This document shows, piece after piece, positions 15,988 through 22,891 of a stretch of 39,794 bases of DNA. The stretch lies in contig UQMQ01000006.1 in the NCBI GenBank assembly GCA_900542245.1, positions 1 to 39,794 on the forward strand, in the 5' to 3' direction. The position numbers and the translations under genes are program-made. The DNA is from an uncultured Eubacteriales bacterium. GTDB taxonomy: Bacteria > Bacillota > Clostridia > Peptostreptococcales > Anaerovoracaceae. Position 1 is the stretch's first letter; each line of letters starts with the position of its first letter. Below the pieces are notes generated by a model that saw only the letters and a program-made list of their open reading frames with translations, had not been told where the DNA came from and did not search any database.

Positions 15988-17181
15988 CTACTCCGATTCC
16001 TTCATTTTTTCCAGGAATTCCAGCTGATCGGTATCCTGTCCGGTGAAGACCTTATGAAAATCCAAAATCATGTTGGCAATCACATCCGTTCTCTGGTACA
16101 TCGAGCTTCCGGTCGTATAACACGCGCCGTTTTTAACTGCCTTGAACTCTTTCAAAACTTCGTCTTTTTTGATGAGGTCCTCGATGGTTTTTACCGAACT
16201 GTCAATGCTGGCGTTGTAAATGATATAATCCGCATCCCGCGCTTTCTCATAAAAGCTTTCCATGGTCATGGATACGGAGGTTTTGCCGTCCTCGTCCACC
16301 ACGCCGTCAAAGGCGTACACGCCGCCTGCCATCTTGATCATCGACGGTACATAGTCCGTAGAGCTTCTCACTACCACTTTACCGTCCGTAGTCAAATAGA
16401 AGAACGCGGCGACTTTGCCGGTGCTGCTGTAATTTTCGAGCTCTGCCACGCTTTCCTTCTGTTTCTCAAAGAATGCGTTCGCTGCCTCTTCTTTTCCGGT
16501 CAGTACACCGTAAAGCTTGATCCATTCGGTTCTCCCCAGCGGGTTGGACTCGTAGCTGGAACGGTCGACCAGAACAGGTACGCCCAATTCTTCCAGCATT
16601 TCCTTGACATCCGGCGTATGATAAATCATGGTGGACTCGATGGCAAGCTCACAGCCCTGCGCCAATATCAATTCATAATCGGGTGTGTTGTATTTGCCGG
16701 CATAGACGAGTTTTCCCTCCCGCATCCGTTTCGCGGCGTTTTCAACGGTCCAGCCCGACTCCTTCAGCGCGGTCATGGAGACATGATCCAGAGCGTCGAT
16801 CGCGTCAAACAGGGACATGACCGCCGTCGCGCCCAGATAAATATGCTGCAGCGGCAGCTGAATGATCTGTATGCTGTCATCCAGCTCCTTCGGCACGCTG
16901 CCGCCTTCCGGCACGACCAGATATTTCGCGTCGTCAAAAACATCGACCAGACTGTAACCGCCCTCGTACTGATCAATTGCCAGACAACGCGCGTAGTCAA
17001 AAGTTACGGATTTTTCGTAGGTCAGTCCGTCAATCTGCAGGATCCGGTCATTGGTATCGCCGTTGTTCCCGTCCTGTCCCGCCTGTCCGCCGTCGCTGCC
17101 GCACCCGGTCAGGATGGCAGCCAGCAGGCACAGAATCAGAAGAAATACGAAACCGTCTCTGCGTTTCCATTTTTGTCTCAT
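15988..17181 (-). CDS. Substrate-binding lipoprotein of the cobalamin/iron-chelate importer (BtuF/FecB class)
   Basis: Lipid-anchored binding protein delivering substrate to the permease next to it. The 397-aa precursor has a lipoprotein signal peptide with lipobox LTGC (Cys27), then a short Gly/Asp/Asn linker and a helical-backbone type III binding fold (YLVVPEGGSVP, IYLGATAVMSLFDAIDALDHV, ELAIESTMIYHTPDV, GVPVLVDRSSYESNPLGRTEWIKLYGVL split over 88-228). The last block, with Pro-Leu-Gly-Arg-x-Glu-Trp, is typical of the FecB-like family. Its ATG lies 3 bp after the stop of the gene upstream, and AAGGGG, overlapping that stop, supplies the ribosome binding site. Ligand is not determinable from sequence. 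Confidence 0.9.
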   Translation of the reverse strand: MRQKWKRRDGFVFLLILCLLAAILTGCGSDGGQAGQDGNNGDTNDRILQIDGLTYEKSVTFDYARCLAIDQYEGGYSLVDVFDDAKYLVVPEGGSVPKELDDSIQIIQLPLQHIYLGATAVMSLFDAIDALDHVSMTALKESGWTVENAAKRMREGKLVYAGKYNTPDYELILAQGCELAIESTMIYHTPDVKEMLEELGVPVLVDRSSYESNPLGRTEWIKLYGVLTGKEEAANAFFEKQKESVAELENYSSTGKVAAFFYLTTDGKVVVRSSTDYVPSMIKMAGGVYAFDGVVDEDGKTSVSMTMESFYEKARDADYIIYNASIDSSVKTIEDLIKKDEVLKEFKAVKNGACYTTGSSMYQRTDVIANMILDFHKVFTGQDTDQLEFLEKMKESE

Positions 17182-17184
17182 ATG

Positions 17185-17238
17185 CTACCCCTTCTTTGTT
17201 TTGTTCTTTTCTATTTTGTTTTTCTCTATCTTGTTCTT
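17185..17238 (-). repeat. 15-bp tandem repeat coding NKIEK in a cytoplasmic tail
   Basis: The last codons of the membrane-anchored surface protein encode KKNKIEKNKIEKNKTKKG, two and a half copies of a five-residue unit after the membrane helix. The short, A-rich repeat could change length by slippage. Confidence 0.6.
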
Positions 17239-19161
17239 CTTTATCATGATTCCTGCAGTCGCTGCCAAAAGCACGATGACGACAGCAATCGCTGCATATA
17301 AAAACGCATTTGCGTTATTTTCTTCGTTATGATTTTTCGTTTCTGTGGAGGCTTCCGACGCCGGATCCGCTTTGACTCCGGTATCTTCATCTGCAAGGCT
17401 GTCCCAGAAGGCTTCCTCCTGCATGGCTGTCAACGCCGCTTCTTCTCGATTCTCCGCGCCGTAAAGGGCTGCGTAAACCTTGACCCACTCTGCTTTTCCC
17501 TGCAGGGTCGTTTCGTCTGCCGAACGATCTAAAATGACGGGAATCTGCAGTGTCGCGAAACGTTTCTCTAATGTTTCCAGCTGCGACTGTTTCTGCGCGG
17601 CAGTCTGCCCTGTATCGGTGTCTTCAAACAGAGATAACGGTACGATTGCCAGATTGTTTTCTTCCTGTACAATAGATTTGAAATCCGGTTTGGTCGGATT
17701 TTCAGCTTTGCTTGCATCGGTGGTCAGCATTGCTTCACAGCCCAATGCCTGCATAAACTGATTTGCTGGCTTGGATATAGACCAGGTCTTGTCCGCCGGA
17801 ACGGAGACCACGATCATTTCCTTATCCAGTCCTGCCGGAACCTCTATGCCCTCCGGCACCAGAAGATAACGGACGGTACTGTTTTGATACAGTGCTTGCG
17901 TAATCTCGCTCTGCAGCTTGGCGATGGGCTTGCCGTCCTCATCGTATGCCACTTCCGTCTGCGCTTCCATGGATTTTTTCTCATAACTAAGCCCACTTGC
18001 CGTAGTCAAATCGATCTGCAATAGCTTGATACCGTTTGCATAGCGATAGAGCTTACAATACGCGGCATATTCCATCGGAACTTCCTCTGCCTCGCCCAAG
18101 CCGATGATTGCGGAGACCGCTTTCTTATCCTTGCTGTCTTTATCCTTTGTGTCTTTTCCTTGCGGTTTCTGCCCGGTTGTTTGCTTGACTCCGCCGCTTC
18201 CTTTACCAACTTCTTCTAGGTACGGATAGATCGTATAGTCGACCCAATGCGGCGCGGACATCGCGACCGTTCGTGCAGAAATATGGTTGTTGGCGTTGAG
18301 GGTCACCGGAATCGTGAACGTAGACTCTGCGCTGCCCGTATTGCGATAGGTACCGCCGCCCGCCTGCACCTTATCGTAAGAGGCGCTACTGAAGCGAATC
18401 GTCGCGTAGGACTTGCCTTTTTTGACGGTAATCTTGTCACAGGCAATATAAGCCAGTCTGCCGGAGCCGCCCGACCAGCTGAACTGATCCGGCGTATAAG
18501 TGCCGTCAGAAAGAGCGGGCTGTGACTTGGTATGCTCTTTCGTGTTATTTTTGTTTCCTGCGTTTTCGCTATCTTTTTCGTCTGTGTTTTTGTCTGTGTT
18601 TTTATTTGTGTTCTCGTCGGTGTTCTGATCCGTATCCGAATCCGGTTTTGGTTTCTGGTTCTGCTCCGAATCCTGCTTCTGTTCGTTTTCGATTCTTTCT
18701 TTTGCTTCTTTGCTGCTGTAAAAAATGATGGTATGCTGGAACCATTTTCCCGACTTGACTGCGTGCATCGCAATATCCAACGGTTGATCCAATGCCGAAA
18801 CCGCTACCGTATAGGTGTAATGCCCGTTTTCAGTTGTATAGCCGCTGCGCTGCGCCGCATCTGCCTCCGCAGCATCCTCGGCGCTGCCCATATATGCCAT
18901 GTCATAGCCGGTTCCGGTCAAAGAAAAGGCTGCAGTCATTTGCCCGTCTTTGACCGTCAAGGTCGCAGTTCTGCCATTGGTCTCATCGGACACGATATAG
19001 AACATCCGCTGATCGGTATCTGCCGGTACGGTATAGGTACCGTCCGCGAAAGCGATGGCATCGGTCTGCGCGGCAGTCTCTGCAAAAGCACATACCACCT
19101 GTGAAATTGTCAATGTCAGAGCCAGCAGTACAGCAAAGACTGCAGGAATTTTCTTCTTCAT
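17185..19161 (-). CDS. Membrane-anchored surface protein: two NEAT-like domains plus a degenerate FecB-type binding domain
   Basis: A 658-aa exported protein of unknown specific function. Signal peptide 1-28 (cut after AFA). Domain 1 (about 37-150) has ADGTYTV, ATLTVKDGQMTAAFSL, TGYDMAYMG and HTIIFY. A linker rich in Asp/Asn/Thr/Lys (about 160-212) contains five NTDx-type tetrapeptides. Domain 2 (about 217-315) repeats the pattern with SDGTYTP, SSASYDKVQAGG and PHWVDYTI. Domain 3 (about 350-590) matches the lipoprotein encoded next: YLLVPEGIEVP at 432-442 and IPVILDRSADETTLQGKAEW at 540-559, but the regions between are reworked. A single helix (618-640) and a Lys-rich tail (KNKIEKNKIEKNK) anchor the C-terminus; there is no LPXTG. 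It probably presents a ligand to the importer. NEAT homology is by eye and tentative. Confidence 0.75.
   Translation of the reverse strand: MKKKIPAVFAVLLALTLTISQVVCAFAETAAQTDAIAFADGTYTVPADTDQRMFYIVSDETNGRTATLTVKDGQMTAAFSLTGTGYDMAYMGSAEDAAEADAAQRSGYTTENGHYTYTVAVSALDQPLDIAMHAVKSGKWFQHTIIFYSSKEAKERIENEQKQDSEQNQKPKPDSDTDQNTDENTNKNTDKNTDEKDSENAGNKNNTKEHTKSQPALSDGTYTPDQFSWSGGSGRLAYIACDKITVKKGKSYATIRFSSASYDKVQAGGGTYRNTGSAESTFTIPVTLNANNHISARTVAMSAPHWVDYTIYPYLEEVGKGSGGVKQTTGQKPQGKDTKDKDSKDKKAVSAIIGLGEAEEVPMEYAAYCKLYRYANGIKLLQIDLTTASGLSYEKKSMEAQTEVAYDEDGKPIAKLQSEITQALYQNSTVRYLLVPEGIEVPAGLDKEMIVVSVPADKTWSISKPANQFMQALGCEAMLTTDASKAENPTKPDFKSIVQEENNLAIVPLSLFEDTDTGQTAAQKQSQLETLEKRFATLQIPVILDRSADETTLQGKAEWVKVYAALYGAENREEAALTAMQEEAFWDSLADEDTGVKADPASEASTETKNHNEENNANAFLYAAIAVVIVLLAATAGIMIKKNKIEKNKIEKNKTKKG
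18577..18636 (-). repeat. 12-bp tandem repeat (five units) coding an Asn-Thr-Asp-x linker
   Basis: Residues 176-195 of the membrane-anchored surface protein are DTDQ, NTDE, NTNK, NTDK and NTDE, five 12-bp units of the form AAYACNGANRAA on the coding strand. They link the first and second NEAT-like domains. Confidence 0.75.
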
Positions 19162-19198
19162 ACGGTTCCTCCCGGAATGTTATATTGTTTTATTATGT

Positions 19199-19320
19199 AA
19201 GCAACATCGCATAGCGATATTGCCGGAATAACGACAAAAGCACCTTGTAACGTGCCTGCCATACATGGCAGGCATGTGTGCAAAGGAATCTACGATTCCG
19301 TTTTGCACACTTTTGTCCCT
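19199..19320 (-). repeat. Structured intergenic repeat, copy C
   Basis: On the minus strand this starts GGGACAAAAG and ends with CTTTTGTC; the GACAAAAG...CTTTTGTC span is exactly 87 nt (19319-19233). Inside are hairpin 1 (GTGTGCAAA/TTTGCACAC plus GGAATC/GATTCC around GTA) and hairpin 2 (CTGCCA/TGGCAG around TGTA). A third hairpin follows (GCAATATCGC paired with GCGATGTTGC, 19201-19223). It fills the gap between the 344-aa and 658-aa surface protein genes and shares its plan with copies at 22359 and 39043. Confidence 0.85.
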
Positions 19321-19325
19321 TTGTT

Positions 19326-20360
19326 TTATTTCACCTTGACCGTCTTCGCTGCGGACCAGGCGGCATAGCTTTTGCCGTCCGCGACAGTCTTGTAAGTACG
19401 GATTCTGAAATAATACTTCTTTCCGGATTTCAAATCGCTCACTTTTTTGGATGCGGCGCTTTTGTATGCCTTGACGGTTTTGGTCTTGGATGCGGTAAAC
19501 TTGCCGGTGGTACTGTACTGAATCTCATAGCCGCTGATTCCGGTTTTCTTTTCCCATTTGAGACTGGCTGCTTTTTTAGCGGCTGTCACAGAGGTCAGCT
19601 TCACCTTGCTGCGTGCGGTCGTCTTGCAGATTACCGTATTACTCCATGCCGAGTAGACCTTGCTGTCGTTGACGGTCTTGATGCTTCTGACACGCAGATA
19701 ATAGGTGTTTCCTTTCTCCAAATAGAATTTTTGAGAAGTCTTGGCTGCGCCCTGCACAGTTACCTGTTCTTTGCCTGCAAAATCTTCGCTCAAAGCATAT
19801 TCTGCTTCATAGCCGTAAATATCAGCTTCCGCAGACTTGTTCCATTTGAGGGTGACGGTACCGGAAACGGACGCAAAGGATGCCTTTGGTGCTGCCGGAA
19901 CCTCTCTATAGAAAACAATGTTATGGTCATGCCATGCCTTCCCCTTGGTGCCGTATGCCGCCAGCTCCATGACAGTATCGAACTTTTCAAGCGGAACACG
20001 GAAGGTATACAGACCGTCTGCATCCTTCTCGTAAACGATATAGGAGGATTCTGCCGCCTTGACCGCATCTGCCGCAGTGCCGAGATAAAGCTTGTCATAG
20101 CCTTGCCCGTTCAGGCGGACAATCGCGGTCATCTTGCCGTCCTTGACCTCCAGCTTGCAGGTATCATTATCTGCCTGTGCGATATGAAACATTCTTCCTG
20201 CCCCAGTGCTGTCGGTCACTGCACCGATGGTATAGCTGCCGTCTGTAAGTGCTGCGGTATCTTCTGTGCGCTCCGTATCCGCAAACGCACATACGCTGCC
20301 TGCCGCAATCAGTGTCACACACAGGAGGACGCTAATCCATTTTTTTGCTGTTTTCTTCAT
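19326..20360 (-). CDS. Secreted NEAT-like / double fibronectin-III protein
   Basis: A 344-aa exported protein of unknown specific function. Signal peptide 1-27 (hydrophobic run ending SVCAFA). One beta-rich domain at about 38-152 has TDGSYTIG, CKLEVKDGKMTAIVRLNGQ, GYDKLYLG and HNIVFY, matching the first domain of the neighbouring 658-aa protein almost motif for motif. Two fibronectin type III repeats follow (about 156-250 and 251-344), each with a YYxRxRxxKTVxxxKxYxAWS ending; the second closes in VKVK like the CbiK protein upstream. There is no membrane anchor or sorting motif, so it may be secreted or held on the wall through the FN3 domains. Its position between two other surface proteins and upstream of the importer suggests a role in ligand capture. 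Confidence 0.75.
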   Translation of the reverse strand: MKKTAKKWISVLLCVTLIAAGSVCAFADTERTEDTAALTDGSYTIGAVTDSTGAGRMFHIAQADNDTCKLEVKDGKMTAIVRLNGQGYDKLYLGTAADAVKAAESSYIVYEKDADGLYTFRVPLEKFDTVMELAAYGTKGKAWHDHNIVFYREVPAAPKASFASVSGTVTLKWNKSAEADIYGYEAEYALSEDFAGKEQVTVQGAAKTSQKFYLEKGNTYYLRVRSIKTVNDSKVYSAWSNTVICKTTARSKVKLTSVTAAKKAASLKWEKKTGISGYEIQYSTTGKFTASKTKTVKAYKSAASKKVSDLKSGKKYYFRIRTYKTVADGKSYAAWSAAKTVKVK

Positions 20361-20421
20361 TTTTGTTCTCCATACAAGCAGAGGGGCAGACTCAGCCCAC
20401 CCCTCCGATTTTTACGCTAGT

Positions 20422-22296
20422 TTATTTTACTTTGACCTTCTTAGCGGTGCTCCATGCGGAGTAAACCTTCTTGCCGGTTGCAGTTTTCTTAAATGTTCTG
20501 ACCTGCACATAATAGGTCTTTTGGGATTTCAGCTTCTTTACGGTTACCTTCTTGGAAGTCGTTGTCTTGATAGATGCCTTCGCAAGACCGCTCTTGGTTG
20601 TCGCATATCTGTACTGATAGCCGGACATACCGCTCTTCGCTGTGATCGCAACGGTCATCTTCTTGCTGCCTGCGGTCAGCTTGCAAGTCGTGTTCTTTGC
20701 CACTGCAGCTTTTTTCACTGCAGCCTTTGCGTGTGCAACTACGATGTCCTGTACTTCCTTCAGTTCGCCCAGACCGATGATCTGAGAAGATACGGTGAAG
20801 CCTGCGGTTTTGAAAGCAGCAGCCCAAGAGTCTTCTTCGCCTGCCATATCGTTATTCGCGTGGTCACCTGCAACGACCATCATCGGACGCAGAACGACCT
20901 TCTTGTAGCCTGCTTTTTTCACAGCCGCTACTACAGCTTCCAGAGAAGTGGATTCCGGATTACCTTCAACGGTACCGATGAAAGCATTGGTATATCCGAG
21001 CGCAGTCATCTTTTCCTGCAGCTTGGTGTAAAGCTCTTTTGCGGAGTGGGAAGTGCCGTGACCCATGAATACGAATGCTGTATCCTTGGAAGCTTTTGCA
21101 GCGTCAACGGTTTCAAATCCTGCTTTTGCGGCAGCATCCTTGTAAACTGCATCGGAGACGGTAGTTCTGTCTGCATCGGTGTCGCAGATTGGTGCCGCGA
21201 AGATCACCTGTTTGAACTTGCTTTCGTATTTCTGCACGGTTTCCTTGAGTTCATCAAATTCCGCACCGCTCATCAGCGTGGTCGGCTGTACGACCAGAAC
21301 CTGTACCTTGTTTTTGATAGCTCTCTCAACAGCCTGTTCTACGTTATCGATCTTTTCGTTATCTCTAGCCTGAATGTGGTTGATGATGATCTGTGCAGTG
21401 AAGCCTCTTCTGACGGAGAAGTTCGGGATTGCTTTTGCGACTGCCTTTTCGATCGCGCCGATGGTTGCGACACGGTTGTCGTTGTAGCTGGTGCCGAAGC
21501 TGCCTACCAGAATTTCGTAGCTGCCGATCTTATCCTGATTCAGCGGATCATCCTTGGAAGCGTCGCCGGTATCCTCCGCGAAATATTCATAGCCGCCCTT
21601 TTCTTCACCTTCTTCCAGATAGTAAGCAAAACCGGTGACTTTCTTCTGCTCTGCATCGGTCAAGGTATTCCAGCCTCTTCCTGCTGCTTCGCAGAGTACA
21701 TCCGTACCTGCAGTTCTTTCCTGATAGTAAATCGCACCGGTCAGGTTGGTCACGAGCTCCGGAGTGAATTTAACAGTCAGATAGTGCTGTTTTTCAAAGC
21801 TGTACCATCCGTCAACCTTTTCGCCGGAGGACTTGGTGAATACTTGATACAGACTGATCGGTAATGTTTTTCCAAGGTCTGCAGCGGAGATCTCAACGGT
21901 GAAGGTGCTGACATACTTCTCTGCACCATCAGCAGTGACCTTTGTTACAGTCGCAGCAACAGCGTCTTTCTCTTTGGTCTTATCGTCCTTGGACTGTTCG
22001 ATCAGCGCAAGCTTGGTGTACTGTCTTGCCATCGGTGTTGTGCTGAAGGTGACCTTGACCTTTCCGGTCATCTTGTCGATTTCAACCTTGGTCGTACCCT
22101 TTGCCGGTGAGAACATACCCAGATCTGTCACGATATCAGCAGCTTTTTCGCTGGAAACAGTGGCAGCTGCAGTCGTTGCTGCTGTCGTTGCGGCAGTGGT
22201 CGCGGCTGTCGTGTCAGCAAACGCAAAGGAGGTCGTTCCCATGGTCGCTGTCAGTGCAACAGTCAGCGCGAGTGATAAAAATTTCTTCTTGTTCAT
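20422..22296 (-). CDS. cbiK: Exported CbiK-type cobaltochelatase with N-terminal NEAT-like and C-terminal FN3 domains
   Basis: CbiK inserts Co2+ into sirohydrochlorin. This 624-aa version is more than twice the usual length (about 260-300 aa). Seen in it: a clear signal peptide (1-27, ending SFAFA), a Thr/Ala repeat (29-44), a beta-rich domain (about 52-180) resembling the domains of the next two proteins (ARQYTKLALIEQ, WYSFEKQHYLTV), an unassigned insert (about 183-255), the chelatase domain (about 258-528) and a fibronectin-III-like domain (about 535-624). Active-site residues are intact: His413 in FMGHGTSHS, Glu444 in GTVEGNPES and His479 in VVAGDHANNDMAGEEDSW. Desulfovibrio has an exported CbiK, so export has a precedent. 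It is the first gene after the B12 riboswitch, with GAGAGG before the ATG. Whether it serves biosynthesis or surface tetrapyrrole chemistry is open. Confidence 0.9.
   Translation of the reverse strand: MNKKKFLSLALTVALTATMGTTSFAFADTTAATTAATTAATTAAATVSSEKAADIVTDLGMFSPAKGTTKVEIDKMTGKVKVTFSTTPMARQYTKLALIEQSKDDKTKEKDAVAATVTKVTADGAEKYVSTFTVEISAADLGKTLPISLYQVFTKSSGEKVDGWYSFEKQHYLTVKFTPELVTNLTGAIYYQERTAGTDVLCEAAGRGWNTLTDAEQKKVTGFAYYLEEGEEKGGYEYFAEDTGDASKDDPLNQDKIGSYEILVGSFGTSYNDNRVATIGAIEKAVAKAIPNFSVRRGFTAQIIINHIQARDNEKIDNVEQAVERAIKNKVQVLVVQPTTLMSGAEFDELKETVQKYESKFKQVIFAAPICDTDADRTTVSDAVYKDAAAKAGFETVDAAKASKDTAFVFMGHGTSHSAKELYTKLQEKMTALGYTNAFIGTVEGNPESTSLEAVVAAVKKAGYKKVVLRPMMVVAGDHANNDMAGEEDSWAAAFKTAGFTVSSQIIGLGELKEVQDIVVAHAKAAVKKAAVAKNTTCKLTAGSKKMTVAITAKSGMSGYQYRYATTKSGLAKASIKTTTSKKVTVKKLKSQKTYYVQVRTFKKTATGKKVYSAWSTAKKVKVK
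22165..22212 (-). repeat. 12-bp tandem repeat (four units) coding TTAA just after the CbiK signal peptide
   Basis: On the coding strand the units are ACGACAGCCGCG, ACCACTGCCGCA, ACGACAGCAGCA and ACGACTGCAGCT, giving (Thr-Thr-Ala-Ala) four times at residues 29-44. It forms a flexible spacer between the cleavage site and the first folded domain, and copy number may vary between strains. Confidence 0.85.
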
Positions 22297-22358
22297 CAGT
22301 TTTTCATCCTCTCTTTCTTAACGATATCTGATGTATTTAATCTAAGCAGCTTCAAAGA

Positions 22359-22480
22359 GGGACAAGCGTATGCATAACGAAATCAGAGATTTCTATGCGC
22401 ACATGCCGCTCACTCATGAGCGTCGCTTCGCAAGGTGCTTTTGTCGTGATTCCGGAAATATCGCACAGCGATATTTCCTA
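22359..22480 (+). repeat. Structured intergenic repeat, copy A, in the cbiK leader
   Basis: Reads on the plus strand, opposite to the operon: GGGACAAGCG to CTTTTGTC, 87 nt (22359-22445). Hairpin 1 uses GCATA/TATGC and GAAATC/GATTTC; hairpin 2 uses CGCTCA/TGAGCG around CTCA. A third hairpin with an 11-bp perfect stem follows (GGAAATATCGC/GCGATATTTCC, 22454-22478). It aligns without gaps to copies B and C. It lies between the riboswitch terminator and the cbiK start, so the cbiK mRNA carries its complement. Confidence 0.85.
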
Positions 22481-22486
22481 CATACA

Positions 22487-22522
22487 TAAAAAACTCTTGC
22501 TCCATATGTGTGAAACAAGAGT
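22487..22522 (-). terminator. Intrinsic terminator, expression platform of the cobalamin riboswitch
   Basis: On the minus strand ACTCTTG (22522-22516) pairs with CAAGAGT (22499-22493), followed by TTTTTAT. It lies about 100 nt after the aptamer and about 190 nt before cbiK. A second CAAGAGT at 22631-22625, at the 3' edge of the aptamer, could pair with the same ACTCTTG and act as antiterminator. Confidence 0.85.
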
Positions 22523-22624
22523 CTGATAGCTGCGATAAAGGTTTGCATCTGAAAAAAACGCAAACACAGGTTTACACGCAATGCTTTTTGCCTGACGGAT
22601 TCTTTCGACAGAAGCTCCTATCAA

Positions 22625-22796
22625 ACTCTTGACCAGCAGGTTTCCTGACTCCGGCATCACTTCCACACTGCGCCTTCTAAAGCGTAGCTGCTCGATGGCA
22701 TCCTACAGGTGAATCCTCCGTTACAGTGGCTGGGACCGTCCGGGACTTGCACCCGGTTTCCTATTACCTTCCGAAGAAGCACTGGTTAGATTAAAT
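22625..22796 (-). ncRNA. Cobalamin riboswitch aptamer
   Basis: Minus-strand RNA with the class I cobalamin aptamer hallmarks: the B12 box GCCACTG (22730-22724) followed by TAA, the upstream CCGGGTGCAAGTCCCGG hairpin and ACGGTCCC, and the conserved 3' block GTCAGGAAACCTGC (22649-22636). The closing helix P1 can form from ACCAG (22786-22782) and CTGGT (22636-22632). It lies about 20 nt after the predicted start of transcription and controls cbiK and, by inference, the whole operon: B12 binding would favour the terminator at 22522-22487. Confidence 0.93.
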
Positions 22797-22812
22797 TTGT
22801 AATGACGAATAC

Positions 22813-22841
22813 ATTATAATGCCGGATCCTGTCGAAGTCAA
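22813..22841 (-). promoter_or_regulatory. Sigma-A promoter of the cobalamin operon
   Basis: Minus strand: -35 TTGACT (22841-22836), a 17-nt spacer and a perfect -10 TATAAT (22818-22813). Transcription would start near 22806, just ahead of the riboswitch. Confidence 0.88.
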
Positions 22842-22846
22842 GGGGA

Positions 22847-22885
22847 TCAGGCTATCTCGTCCGAAAAATTACGTTTCAGGCTATC
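22847..22885. repeat. Pair of 10-bp direct repeats upstream of the cobalamin promoter
   Basis: TCAGGCTATC occurs at 22847-22856 and again at 22876-22885, 29 bp apart start to start. The nearer copy is 6 bp upstream of the -35 box. GGGGAT/ATCCCC at the outer edges could also form a weak stem after mutS. Function is unknown: operator pair or remnant of a mutS terminator. Confidence 0.6.
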
Positions 22886-22891
22886 CCCCCG

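Noticed and set aside
20381..20405. Hairpin GAGGGG/CCCCTC between cbiK and the 344-aa protein gene
   Set aside because: On the operon strand no T-run follows, so it is not an intrinsic terminator. It could be a processing or stability hairpin, but nothing supports that beyond the stem.
20266..21864. Long open frame (532 codons) on the plus strand opposite cbiK
   Set aside because: The Phe/Cys/Leu-rich translation is the complement of the CbiK coding sequence, which has clear catalytic motifs and a signal peptide.
17185..22296. Sortase-type LPXTG signals in the surface proteins
   Set aside because: None of the three C-termini has LPXTG or a variant; only the 658-aa protein has a membrane helix and basic tail.
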